DNA of 22,992 nt, from contig CAJUQY010000040.1 of NCBI GenBank assembly GCA_910588815.1, positions 4,748-27,739 on the forward strand, given 5' to 3'. The DNA comes from an uncultured Lachnospiraceae bacterium (GTDB lineage Bacteria > Bacillota > Clostridia > Lachnospirales > Lachnospiraceae). A program made the translations under genes and the position numbers. Positions 16,775 to 22,992 of the stretch are shown piece after piece. Under the pieces are notes generated by a model. That model saw nothing but the letters and a program-made list of their open reading frames with translations. It was not told where the DNA came from and made no database searches. The number at the start of each line of letters is the position of its first letter. The first letter of the stretch is position 1.

Positions 16775-16803
16775 ATTATACAGAATCAAAAGCGGCCTTG
16801 CAA
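16775..16803 (-). promoter_or_regulatory. Strong predicted promoter for the DUF1846 gene
   Basis: Minus-strand TTGCAA (16798-16803), a 17-base spacer, and perfect TATAAT (16775-16780), ~50 bases before the GTG start. In the 331-bp gap 16727-17057 I see this promoter and the hairpins near 16980-17038, but no convincing gene. Confidence 0.8.
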
Positions 16804-16979
16804 GTGATAAAATCTTTAAGCTTCCGCATTTTTCCCTTTCCGGACAGAACAGAAAAAGACAATCGGGAAAGAGACTGCCATCCGCTTTGAACAGGGAGGG
16901 GCCTTTGTCATTGCTCTTGGACGCAGCAAAGAAAAGCTTACATTCTGGAAAGGCCACGAAACCGTTTCTGTCATCCTCT

Positions 16980-17038
16980 CCGGCAAAAGGCGCGCCAGAT
17001 GGCGCGCCCTTTGCCGGAAAGTCCTGCCTGACAGGACT
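16980..17038 (-). terminator. Tandem hairpins after the GcvT-like gene
   Basis: Nearest the gene, AGTCCTG (17020-17026) pairs with CAGGACT (17032-17038). Next comes a 17-bp stem with one mismatch (16980-16996 / 17001-17017) holding a GGCGCGCC core and a 4-base loop. Neither is followed by a long T-tract, so termination is likely but not certain. Confidence 0.55.
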
Positions 17039-17057
17039 CTTGTCTATGAGATATTCC

Positions 17058-18029
17058 TTATGGGAGAAAAACGGTCTTGCAGATCTTCGCTTCTGCGCCG
17101 CGGATCATCACCGTATCGCCTTCCGAGACGGTTCCGGCCTTTGCATAAATGTAGCCGATAACTTTGTCCAGCACATAGCTGTAGTTGCACTTGGAAACAC
17201 GGCCGATCTCTTCCCCGTCTTTGAAGACCGCAGTTCCGGGGCCTCCCAGATCCTTGCCGTTGATGCGCACATCGGCTTCTTCCATGGTAAAACCGACCAT
17301 GATATGTTTGATTCCCTCTTCTTTGATTTTCAATAACGCCTCTTTGCCGATAAACCCTTTGTCCCAGCCGATGCCCTTATCAAGTCCCACCTCCAAAGGA
17401 TTGGTATGCATCAGATCCCTCATGTAATAAAAGCCCTTTTCCGTGGGAAGGGTCCACGCCATGATCTGGAAATCCGTCACCTGCTCTCCTGAAAGAGGAG
17501 CGGCAGCTTCTCCGAGCTTCGCTTCCAGCATTTCCTCCTTCGCTGGTTCAATATAGATCTCATATCCGAATTTTTCGCCGGAAAAACCTGCCCGGTTGAC
17601 AATTACGGGAACGCCGTCCACTTTGTTTTCTGCAAAGGAGAAGAATTTCAGGTCGTCCACAGGCGTTTCCACCAGGGCATTGACCAGTTCCTTCGACTTC
17701 GGCCCCTGCACCGCATACATGTCAAACTTCGGCGTCACATCTTCATAGGATACGTCAAAGGTTCCCTTATGGGCATCCATCCATTTGACCAGCTTTTTCA
17801 AAAACAGGGTGGACACCCAGAATTTTTTTTCTTCCAGCCGGAAGATCACCACATCGTCGATGATCTCTGCCTCCTCATTGAGCATGGTGGTATAGCGTTC
17901 CCTCCCCACCTTCAGATTTCCGATGGGATTGGCATAAAGCCGGTCTAAAAATGCCGCCGCATCCGGTCCGTTCACCTCCAGAAGCTGATGGGTCCAGTAA
18001 TACCAGCCCACTGTTTCCCGGACGGCCAT
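17058..18029 (-). CDS. GcvT-like (aminomethyltransferase-fold) folate-dependent protein
   Basis: A 323-residue member of the GcvT superfamily, which binds tetrahydrofolate and accepts one-carbon units in glycine cleavage or demethylation. Aligned by eye with GcvT: AVRETVG with LEVNGPDAAAFLDRL; LNEEAEIIDDVVIF (the acidic DD pair matching the folate-site region); MYAVQGPKSKELV; GFSGEKFGYEIYI; and LEVGLDKGIGWDKGFIGKEALL. About 35 residues found before AVR in GcvT are missing, and the upstream frame reads WKEH just before the ATG, matching the EH of GcvT. The start at 18029 has GGAAGG five bases upstream. No glycine cleavage P or H genes are near; with a PucR-type regulator, a permease and methyltransferase/SDR remnants nearby, demethylation of an imported methylated compound is a better guess than glycine cleavage. 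The substrate is unknown. Confidence 0.78.
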   Translation of the reverse strand: MAVRETVGWYYWTHQLLEVNGPDAAAFLDRLYANPIGNLKVGRERYTTMLNEEAEIIDDVVIFRLEEKKFWVSTLFLKKLVKWMDAHKGTFDVSYEDVTPKFDMYAVQGPKSKELVNALVETPVDDLKFFSFAENKVDGVPVIVNRAGFSGEKFGYEIYIEPAKEEMLEAKLGEAAAPLSGEQVTDFQIMAWTLPTEKGFYYMRDLMHTNPLEVGLDKGIGWDKGFIGKEALLKIKEEGIKHIMVGFTMEEADVRINGKDLGGPGTAVFKDGEEIGRVSKCNYSYVLDKVIGYIYAKAGTVSEGDTVMIRGAEAKICKTVFLP

Positions 18030-18888
18030 ATGCTCCTTCCATAGGCAGGCGACTGCTTCGGCATCCGCTGGTCCAGAGCGCCGCGGTTGATCCGCAAAAT
18101 GACTTCCTCTTTGTTGAAGGCTTCCACCTCCACAGGTACCCCCTGACAGGCCAGATAGACCTCCAGGAAACCGCCCATGACACGGCCGTCCTTGATCTCC
18201 GGCGGAACGCCAAGCCAGCTTCTCACGCCGTCGATGGCATAAAAGCCGCCAAACTGGGCTTTTCCTGCCGCCTCCATGACGCAGCGCACCGCCCGGTCCA
18301 GATCTTCCTCGGTAATCCTTCCGCTCTTGATCAGAGAATCAAACAGAGGCCAGAAATACGCCGCACCTCCGGCGCTCCCATTAGGTCTGAACCAGCCCGC
18401 CGCGTCATACTCCGCGCAGGTGCCGTTGCAGAATTTGTAATCGCACTCTTCCCTGAGATACTGGTGATCCGAAACCATATCCTCTTCGGGCGTATATTTG
18501 ATCATGTCGGCTGTGGCGATGGGACCCATGCTCTCCCACATCTTGTGCTCCGGCATAGGATATTTCTCTCTGTTTTCCGCCACGATCCTACAGTGCATGT
18601 CGCCGGAGTCTCCGTTCAGGGAACCGGGAAAGCTGCCCGCCATAAACGGGTGCACATTATTATTGTCAATACCAACCATCTTGCCGACGGGGCTGGAGAA
18701 GGTCGCATACATCCTCTGATACGAGAACTGGCAAATCAGTTCCGCCCGCTCCTCATACGTGGGGATCAGGATCCGGTATACCTGCATCAAAGCCGCCGAA
18801 TACACGGCAATGTTCCTCTGGGAATGCTTTGCCGCCTCCTGATAACCGATCAGCTTCCCCCGGTGATCACCGTCAGTTTCTTTTTCAA
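17972..18888 (-). CDS. Unrecognised protein in the GcvT-like operon, probable frameshift near its start
   Basis: I do not recognise this family. The main frame is open from 18889 to 17972, with its first conventional start at GTG 18805 (277 residues). Coding-like sequence extends further upstream in the same frame (KLIGYQEAAKHSQRN). The best ribosome site (GGGAGG, eight bases before TTG 18888) opens a different frame reading KKKLTVITGGS and then stops. One extra base in the G5 run (minus strand; C5 at 18857-18861) would join the two into a ~305-residue protein. A Cys/His-containing stretch (DMHCR, EECDYKFCNGTCAEYDAAGW) is notable. The C-terminus overlaps the GcvT-like start by 58 bases in another frame. 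The alternative is a real start at GTG 18805 (GAGGA eight bases upstream). MFS lies 36 bp upstream, so this is one operon. Confidence 0.55.
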
Positions 18889-18924
18889 ATCAGGCACCTC
18901 CCATTTTTCTTTCTTCTATAATCC

Positions 18925-20310
18925 CTATGCAGATTTTTTCTCGGCCTCCGCCTCGTCTTCCTTCGTAATCTTCACAAAGAAGAAGACAAGGAGCACATTT
19001 ACCGCCGCAAGGATCGTCGCTATATAAAATACCGGCTTGATGCTCCCGGTCATATTGAAAAATACGCCCACAAAGGGGACAAAGATGGATGCCATGCCCG
19101 TGGATGAAAACTGGTACATACCCTGCGCTGCCGCAAAATCTTCCTTGGGAAGCCCGTACTGGAAAAACGGCGTCATACAGGTCTGATTCATGGAATTTCC
19201 AAGCCCGCCGATAGCAGAGCCGATCCAGACTAAAAGCATCGGAGAATCCGGCTTGAGCAGGCTGTAACAACTTAAGCCCGCCAGGAGCGCGACGGTTCCG
19301 ATCAGCATCATGGTCCGGACATTTTTCACAAAATTCTTTTTCAAAATACTTCCCATAAACAGGCCGCAGATCACCAGCACGATATTCATGGGCATTGTTG
19401 AGGTGGAACCCATCGTCGTCGAACGGTTCATGCTGTACAGAATATAGTTCAGTACATACCCGGAGGTGACTGTGGAAAAACAGACCACCAGCATATTGAT
19501 AAAGAACGCCGTGCGAAACCGTTTCTGTTTAAACATGCGGAAAGGCACCGTCGGGTGGGCAAGCTTCGCAGAGTGTTTCATAAGAAGCGCCGCAAATACA
19601 ATAACGATAAGCGGAAGGATCAGTCCCGGCCCCGCCCATGCCAGAGGTTTTCCGTCGCCGGAGAGCCCCAGCCAGAGAATGAGCGGCACCACCGTGCAGG
19701 CCAGATACACAAGGCCCAGTACGTCAAATTTGGATCCGGTCTCCTGCTTCACATTGGGATAGGCCATACAGATCACGACGACTGCAAATACATAGAAGGG
19801 CACCCACAGGAAAAAGGGAATCCGCCCCAGCCCTGCGTCTACCAGCGCTCTCGCCGCCAGAGGGCCGCACAAGGCGCCGATTGCGTTGAAAGTAGAGATG
19901 AACCCGTAGTATTTCATAGCCTGTCCCCGCTCCCATACCGTTCCGATGATGGAAAAGGGAGCAGACATCACGAGTCCTGAGCCCAAGGAGCTCAAAAACC
20001 GTAGTACCATAAAAACGTAAGGATCATAGGTGAAATAAGTCCCGACCATGCAGACCAGCATAATCAGGGCGCCGATCACAATGATGTTCCTCCGCCCGGT
20101 CTTTCCCCCCAATGCCCCGACCGCCGGGAGGGCCACCATCATACCGGTGCTGCCGAGGGCAGCCGCCAGCGAATACAGGTGATAGCCGTTGATCTCTTTT
20201 AACAGGGGCGTCATAGCCGTATTGCAGCCATAATTAAAAAACTGCGTTCCGGTTCCCATTAAAAGAACGGCGATCAGAAACAGATTTTTGTTCTTGATTT
20301 TCAGTTCCAT
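18925..20310 (-). CDS. MFS transporter
   Basis: A 461-residue major facilitator superfamily permease of the inner membrane. It has about 14 hydrophobic segments, resembling the DHA2-like layout. The first segment is LFLIAVLLMGTGTQFFNYG. The loop after TM2 reads GGKTGRR, the family's characteristic G-x-x-x-D/K-R-x-G-R-R-type turn. The last residues are charged (TKEDEAEAEKK) and cytoplasmic. The start at 20310 follows AGGAGAAGGAAG. It is followed after 36 bp by the unknown gene and the GcvT-like gene, which suggests import of a methylated substrate, though export cannot be excluded. It has its own promoter. Confidence 0.9.
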   Translation of the reverse strand: MELKIKNKNLFLIAVLLMGTGTQFFNYGCNTAMTPLLKEINGYHLYSLAAALGSTGMMVALPAVGALGGKTGRRNIIVIGALIMLVCMVGTYFTYDPYVFMVLRFLSSLGSGLVMSAPFSIIGTVWERGQAMKYYGFISTFNAIGALCGPLAARALVDAGLGRIPFFLWVPFYVFAVVVICMAYPNVKQETGSKFDVLGLVYLACTVVPLILWLGLSGDGKPLAWAGPGLILPLIVIVFAALLMKHSAKLAHPTVPFRMFKQKRFRTAFFINMLVVCFSTVTSGYVLNYILYSMNRSTTMGSTSTMPMNIVLVICGLFMGSILKKNFVKNVRTMMLIGTVALLAGLSCYSLLKPDSPMLLVWIGSAIGGLGNSMNQTCMTPFFQYGLPKEDFAAAQGMYQFSSTGMASIFVPFVGVFFNMTGSIKPVFYIATILAAVNVLLVFFFVKITKEDEAEAEKKSA

Positions 20311-20352
20311 AAATCTTCCTTCTCCTTTCTGGTTTCCCCGTTTGTTAATAAA

Positions 20353-20381
20353 CTTATATCATCTCCTGTCTTTTCTGATAA
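20353..20381 (-). promoter_or_regulatory. Predicted promoter for the MFS/unknown/GcvT-like operon
   Basis: Minus-strand TTATCA (20376-20381), a 17-base spacer, and TATAAG (20353-20358) preceded by TG (extended -10). It lies ~43 bases before the MFS start and after the PucR-type gene stop. The imperfect -35 box fits an activator-dependent promoter. Confidence 0.6.
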
Positions 20382-20460
20382 TCCGTAATTCCTGTGGTGT
20401 TTTTTTAACTTTTCCCTAGGAATCGTTGCCGCATAACTACAGCAAAGGGACGCTCCTTGT

Positions 20461-22008
20461 TTATTTTTCCTCCTGCCGTTTCGCCTCCAGCTTTTTCATC
20501 TCCAACCGTTTGAGGATCAGCAGCAGATACAGCCTTTCATCCGGATTTTCCAGTTCCATATGCAACAGCGATTCAATCCGTTTGATCCGCTCAATGAGCG
20601 TCGTCCGGTGGACAAACAGCCGGGCGGCCGTCTGGGTCAGATTCCGATTGTGGTCCAGATAACAGCGGAGGGTCTCCACATAGCTGATCTGAGAATCCCT
20701 GTCGTAGGCAAGAAGCCGCTCCACCCCCGGCGTGAGCAGATGGCTTAAGGAAAATTCCCCGGTACTGCACTCGCACATATATGTCAGCTTATACTTCTGA
20801 AAATCATGGCAGACCTCTTCCGGACAGTTCTCTTCCCCCATGGTGACGGCAATGCTTGCCTGACGCCAGTAAACCCTCGCCTTTGTCAGATCACAGAACG
20901 GGCAGCTGATCCCTCCGCTCAGATGCATGCTCTCCATCATTCTTGCCAATTTCTGCAGAACCAACTCCAACTCCTCCCCATGCTCCATAGGAATAAAAGC
21001 CGCCAGTTTCCGCCGGTATTCAAAAGCAATGCTCTCCGGGAACAGTTTTTTGAGATAATCCAGAATATAGATGACCGGGATCTTTGCAGTGGTATCGTGG
21101 GAAACAGAAATTTTCGCACAGATATAAGTGTTTTTATTCATTTCCGTAAGCAGCGGACGTTTCTTGCTCTCCTCAATGGAATGACCGTCCAAAAGCTCCG
21201 CCAGCAAAGATTGAATGGGCTCGATATAAGTTTTCTGCAGACTGACATTTCTGGTAAAGGCCTGCTCCACCAGCTTTGCCAGATAATAACAGACCATAAA
21301 ATCGCCCTCATGGTATTCCCGGAGTACAAAAGGAATTTTCAGATTCCCCACATAGCTGTCCTTCGAAAACAGATTCTGACAAAAATAAGTGACCTGATTC
21401 CGATAATCCCAATCCAGAAACGGCTCCGTCAGGCTTCTGTTCTTGTCATCCCCATTGATCACCGATGCCAGCTTCTCCGGCAAATATCCGCCGGCGTTGA
21501 TATCTGCCCGGTAATATTTTAACTCCTCCATCTCCATAATCTGGCGGCTGGAGGCAATGAAGTGATAATCAAAATTCGTCACCATGATGGGATTGCCCAA
21601 AACAGGAAAACTGATATCCAGCATGTCCTGAATGGAGCCGTGCTGTCCCAGAATCCGGAACAATCCCATTTCCCACTCGTCGAACCGGTCGTTGATCTCC
21701 TGCAGATAATTAAACACTTCATTCTGATTGGATGTCTCCAGAACGATCACACACAGATCATCCTCTGTCAGATAGGACGCGGGAGGCTTCCCGCCCGTAA
21801 CGATCAAAACACTTCCTTCTCTGGCATCCGGACTGGGAGAAATCCTGTCCGCCATGGCGATATAGCAGTGATTCGGAAGTAAGGCCGTCCTTCCATCCAT
21901 ATAGAATTCCGGCCTGCGCAGTTCCAGGTTTCTCCCATTCTTTCCATACACATGCAGCCGATATTTCTTCTCCAGATACTGCACAAGAATATCCACATTC
22001 AGCCTCAT
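20461..22008 (-). CDS. PucR/CdaR-type transcriptional regulator
   Basis: A 515-residue regulator of the PucR family. The C-terminal helix-turn-helix (PucR HTH_30 type) is seen at ~445-505: YVETLRCYLDHNRNLTQTAA followed by RLFVHRTTLIERIKRIESLL. The N-terminal ~120 residues resemble a ligand-sensing PucR-type domain (ALLPNHCYIAMADR, LCVIVLETSN), and the middle is a GGDEF-like/GAF-like sensor region of uncertain type. Such proteins usually activate a neighbouring catabolic operon in response to its substrate. The start at 22008 has AGGAGG eight bases upstream. It lies directly upstream of the MFS operon on the same strand, with 150 bp between. Confidence 0.88.
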   Translation of the reverse strand: MRLNVDILVQYLEKKYRLHVYGKNGRNLELRRPEFYMDGRTALLPNHCYIAMADRISPSPDAREGSVLIVTGGKPPASYLTEDDLCVIVLETSNQNEVFNYLQEINDRFDEWEMGLFRILGQHGSIQDMLDISFPVLGNPIMVTNFDYHFIASSRQIMEMEELKYYRADINAGGYLPEKLASVINGDDKNRSLTEPFLDWDYRNQVTYFCQNLFSKDSYVGNLKIPFVLREYHEGDFMVCYYLAKLVEQAFTRNVSLQKTYIEPIQSLLAELLDGHSIEESKKRPLLTEMNKNTYICAKISVSHDTTAKIPVIYILDYLKKLFPESIAFEYRRKLAAFIPMEHGEELELVLQKLARMMESMHLSGGISCPFCDLTKARVYWRQASIAVTMGEENCPEEVCHDFQKYKLTYMCECSTGEFSLSHLLTPGVERLLAYDRDSQISYVETLRCYLDHNRNLTQTAARLFVHRTTLIERIKRIESLLHMELENPDERLYLLLILKRLEMKKLEAKRQEEK

Positions 22009-22087
22009 ACCGATCCCCTCCTGACCATAGTATGGATACCCCTCTGTTCTACGCATTTATGGTAACATGAGACCGACAAAAAAAGAC

Positions 22088-22138
22088 ATCCGCATTTTTG
22101 TATAATTCTCTATACAGATTTCCTACATTTTTGCGGAT
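22088..22138. promoter_or_regulatory. Nested inverted repeats upstream of the PucR-type gene
   Basis: Outer ATCCGCA (22088-22094) and TGCGGAT (22132-22138) are exact complements, as are inner TGTATA (22099-22104) and TATACA (22111-22116). CATTTTTG is also present twice in direct orientation. The site lies 80-130 bases before the gene start, where an autoregulatory operator or promoter is expected. Nothing else is seen in 22009-22267. Confidence 0.5.
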
Positions 22139-22267
22139 TTCAGAATATTAGCCGATCCGGGGATTTTTCCCGCAGAACTCTCTGAAATCCACACACAGAA
22201 AAACAGAGTCCGGAACCTTTCCCGCACCCTGTTTTCCACATGTCTTCCAAAAGCAGATAGTTTCTCT

Positions 22268-22690
22268 TTAATATGCGCACCAGCCGCCGTCCACTGTCAG
22301 TTCCGCTCCGCAGCAGAAAGAGGCCTCCTCCGACAAAAAGAAGCAGACCGCATTGGCAATATCCTGTGCATATCCAAGCTGTTTTTCTCCACGCAGCACA
22401 TTGACTCCATTTTTGTAAAACAGACCGATCCCCTCCGGATCCATCTTCCCGTATTTCTCCTTCATATATGAGACGGCTCCCTTTCTTGCCCCTTCATCAT
22501 TGACGTTTCCGGCATAAATTTCCAGAGTCCCGGAAAGGCCGGCAGCCTCTGCCTTCAACGCTTCCAGTTTATCTTTCTGCCAGTCAAAGGCAACCACCGA
22601 GGCTCCCTCCTTCGCCATCTGGAGAGCCGTGGCCTTTCCCATTCCGCTGGCGCCTCCGACGATCAGCGCCACATTTTCCTTAAATCTCAT
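22268..22690 (-). pseudogene. Short-chain dehydrogenase/reductase with internal deletion
   Basis: A 140-residue SDR remnant. The N-terminal Rossmann part is intact (FKENVALIVGGASGMGKATA, with the GxxxGxG cofactor motif at 12-18; VVAFDW), and so is the C-terminus (DIANAVCFFLSEEASF, then AELTVDGG). At YGKMD (residue ~84, near 22438) the sequence jumps straight to the C-terminal third. About 100 residues are missing, including NNAG, the catalytic Ser and the YxxxK active site. Normal length is ~250. The join keeps the frame. The product cannot be a working dehydrogenase. The start at 22690 was chosen for GGAGAAGGAAGG just upstream. Confidence 0.85.
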
Positions 22691-22786
22691 CCTTCCTTCT
22701 CCTTTCTTCCTTTTCGTCACCTCCAATCTAACATGTTTTCCGGTTTTCCGAAATCCGACGGAATAATGGATTTCCTCCCGGTTTTG

Positions 22787-22879
22787 TCATAAAACAGCGG
22801 GGCGCATTCCAATCATACGCCCCGAAGCCTGTTTCACAGAAGGGATCGCACCGTTACTCTTTTCACCGATGATAATCAC
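22787..22879 (-). pseudogene. N-terminal remnant of a pterin-binding (methyl-THF) methyltransferase
   Basis: A 30-codon frame from GTG 22879 begins VIIIGEKSNGAIPSVKQA. This closely resembles the start of methyltetrahydrofolate methyltransferases of the pterin-binding (DHPS-like) family, which typically begin with an IIIGEKING-type motif. The family's ING is SNG here. After ~18 residues similarity ends, and a stop follows at 22787. GGGAGGATGAGGG lies just upstream as a ribosome site. It fits a one-carbon role for the neighbouring GcvT-like operon. Confidence 0.5.
22798..22824 (-). terminator. GC-rich hairpin at the end of the methyltransferase remnant
   Basis: CGGGGCG (22798-22804) pairs with CGCCCCG (22818-22824) around a 13-base loop. 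On the minus strand GCTGTTTTATG follows. It overlaps the remnant's last codons. It may be a weak terminator or a hairpin at a deletion joint. Confidence 0.4.
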
Positions 22880-22942
22880 TTTTCCCTCATCCTCCCATCC
22901 GCTTTTCTCACAGGGCTTCCTCTGTGAATGAAACAGCATCAA

Positions 22943-22963
22943 TCCCCCAGCTGAGCTGGGGGA
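22943..22963. repeat. Perfect short palindrome near the right edge
   Basis: TCCCCCAGCT (22943-22952) and AGCTGGGGGA (22954-22963) are exact complements around one G. ATCAA lies on the left flank. Hairpins of this kind occur at the ends of IS200/IS605 elements, but no transposase is present within the window. Confidence 0.5.
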
Positions 22964-22992
22964 ATAACAGATGCAAGTGGCGGTGAACGGAG

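Noticed and set aside
16763..16957. 64-codon minus-strand frame in the 331-bp gap
   Set aside because: It lacks a ribosome site and contains the consensus promoter of the DUF1846 gene.
17951..19027. 358-codon plus-strand open frame across the GcvT-like and unknown genes
   Set aside because: Its translation is rich in His, Arg and Pro with no motif. The minus strand carries the GcvT features and ribosome sites.

Overview
The window looks like a chromosomal segment of a moderately GC-rich anaerobic Firmicute, most likely a Lachnospiraceae / Clostridium cluster XIVa relative. The main evidence is the housekeeping order on the minus strand (uvrC, hprK, murB, whiA, crh-like HPr, dnaE, pfkA, relA), the consensus sigma-A-type promoters, the AGGAGG ribosome binding sites and the protein types (HprK with an HPr-like regulator, a PucR-type activator, a DUF1846 protein). 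This placement comes from recognition of families and gene order, not from a database search. Everything is on the minus strand except pyrG.

Layout, left to right. 1-706: 5' part of the (p)ppGpp synthetase/hydrolase gene, running off the window. 759-5314: pfkA and dnaE. 5572-6758: crh-like HPr and whiA, with their own promoter. 6807-8757: murB and hprK, with a possible 25-codon reading frame between them. 8997-10853: uvrC, with a long imperfect palindrome over its stop codon and a ~250 bp inverted repeat upstream of its start. 11165-13297: ftsH. 13544-15148: pyrG, divergent from ftsH. 15242-16726: a DUF1846 protein that shares a strong bidirectional terminator with pyrG. 17058-22008: an accessory catabolic block transcribed as PucR-type regulator, MFS transporter, an unrecognised protein and a GcvT-like folate-dependent protein. 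22268-22879: two decayed genes, an SDR lacking its catalytic middle and a short N-terminal remnant of a pterin-binding methyltransferase.

How the genes work together. HprK and the HPr-like protein are the Firmicute carbon-catabolite sensing pair. The HPr-like protein keeps Ser46 but has Glu in place of the phosphotransfer His15, so it should be a regulator (Crh type) and not a sugar-transport carrier. They sit with glycolysis (pfkA), wall synthesis (murB), cell division control (whiA) and DNA replication and repair (dnaE, uvrC). The right-hand block reads as an uptake-and-demethylation locus: a regulator, a permease, a GcvT-fold (tetrahydrofolate) enzyme, and remnants of an SDR and a methyl-THF methyltransferase. 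The substrate cannot be told from sequence. Several genes in the block are damaged or carry frame problems, so the locus may be decaying or may contain sequencing indels.

The items most worth a second look are the GcvT-like/unknown gene pair with its frame anomalies, the pterin-methyltransferase remnant, the large inverted repeats next to uvrC, and the Glu15 HPr paralogue. I found no CRISPR array, tRNA, rRNA or complete insertion sequence.
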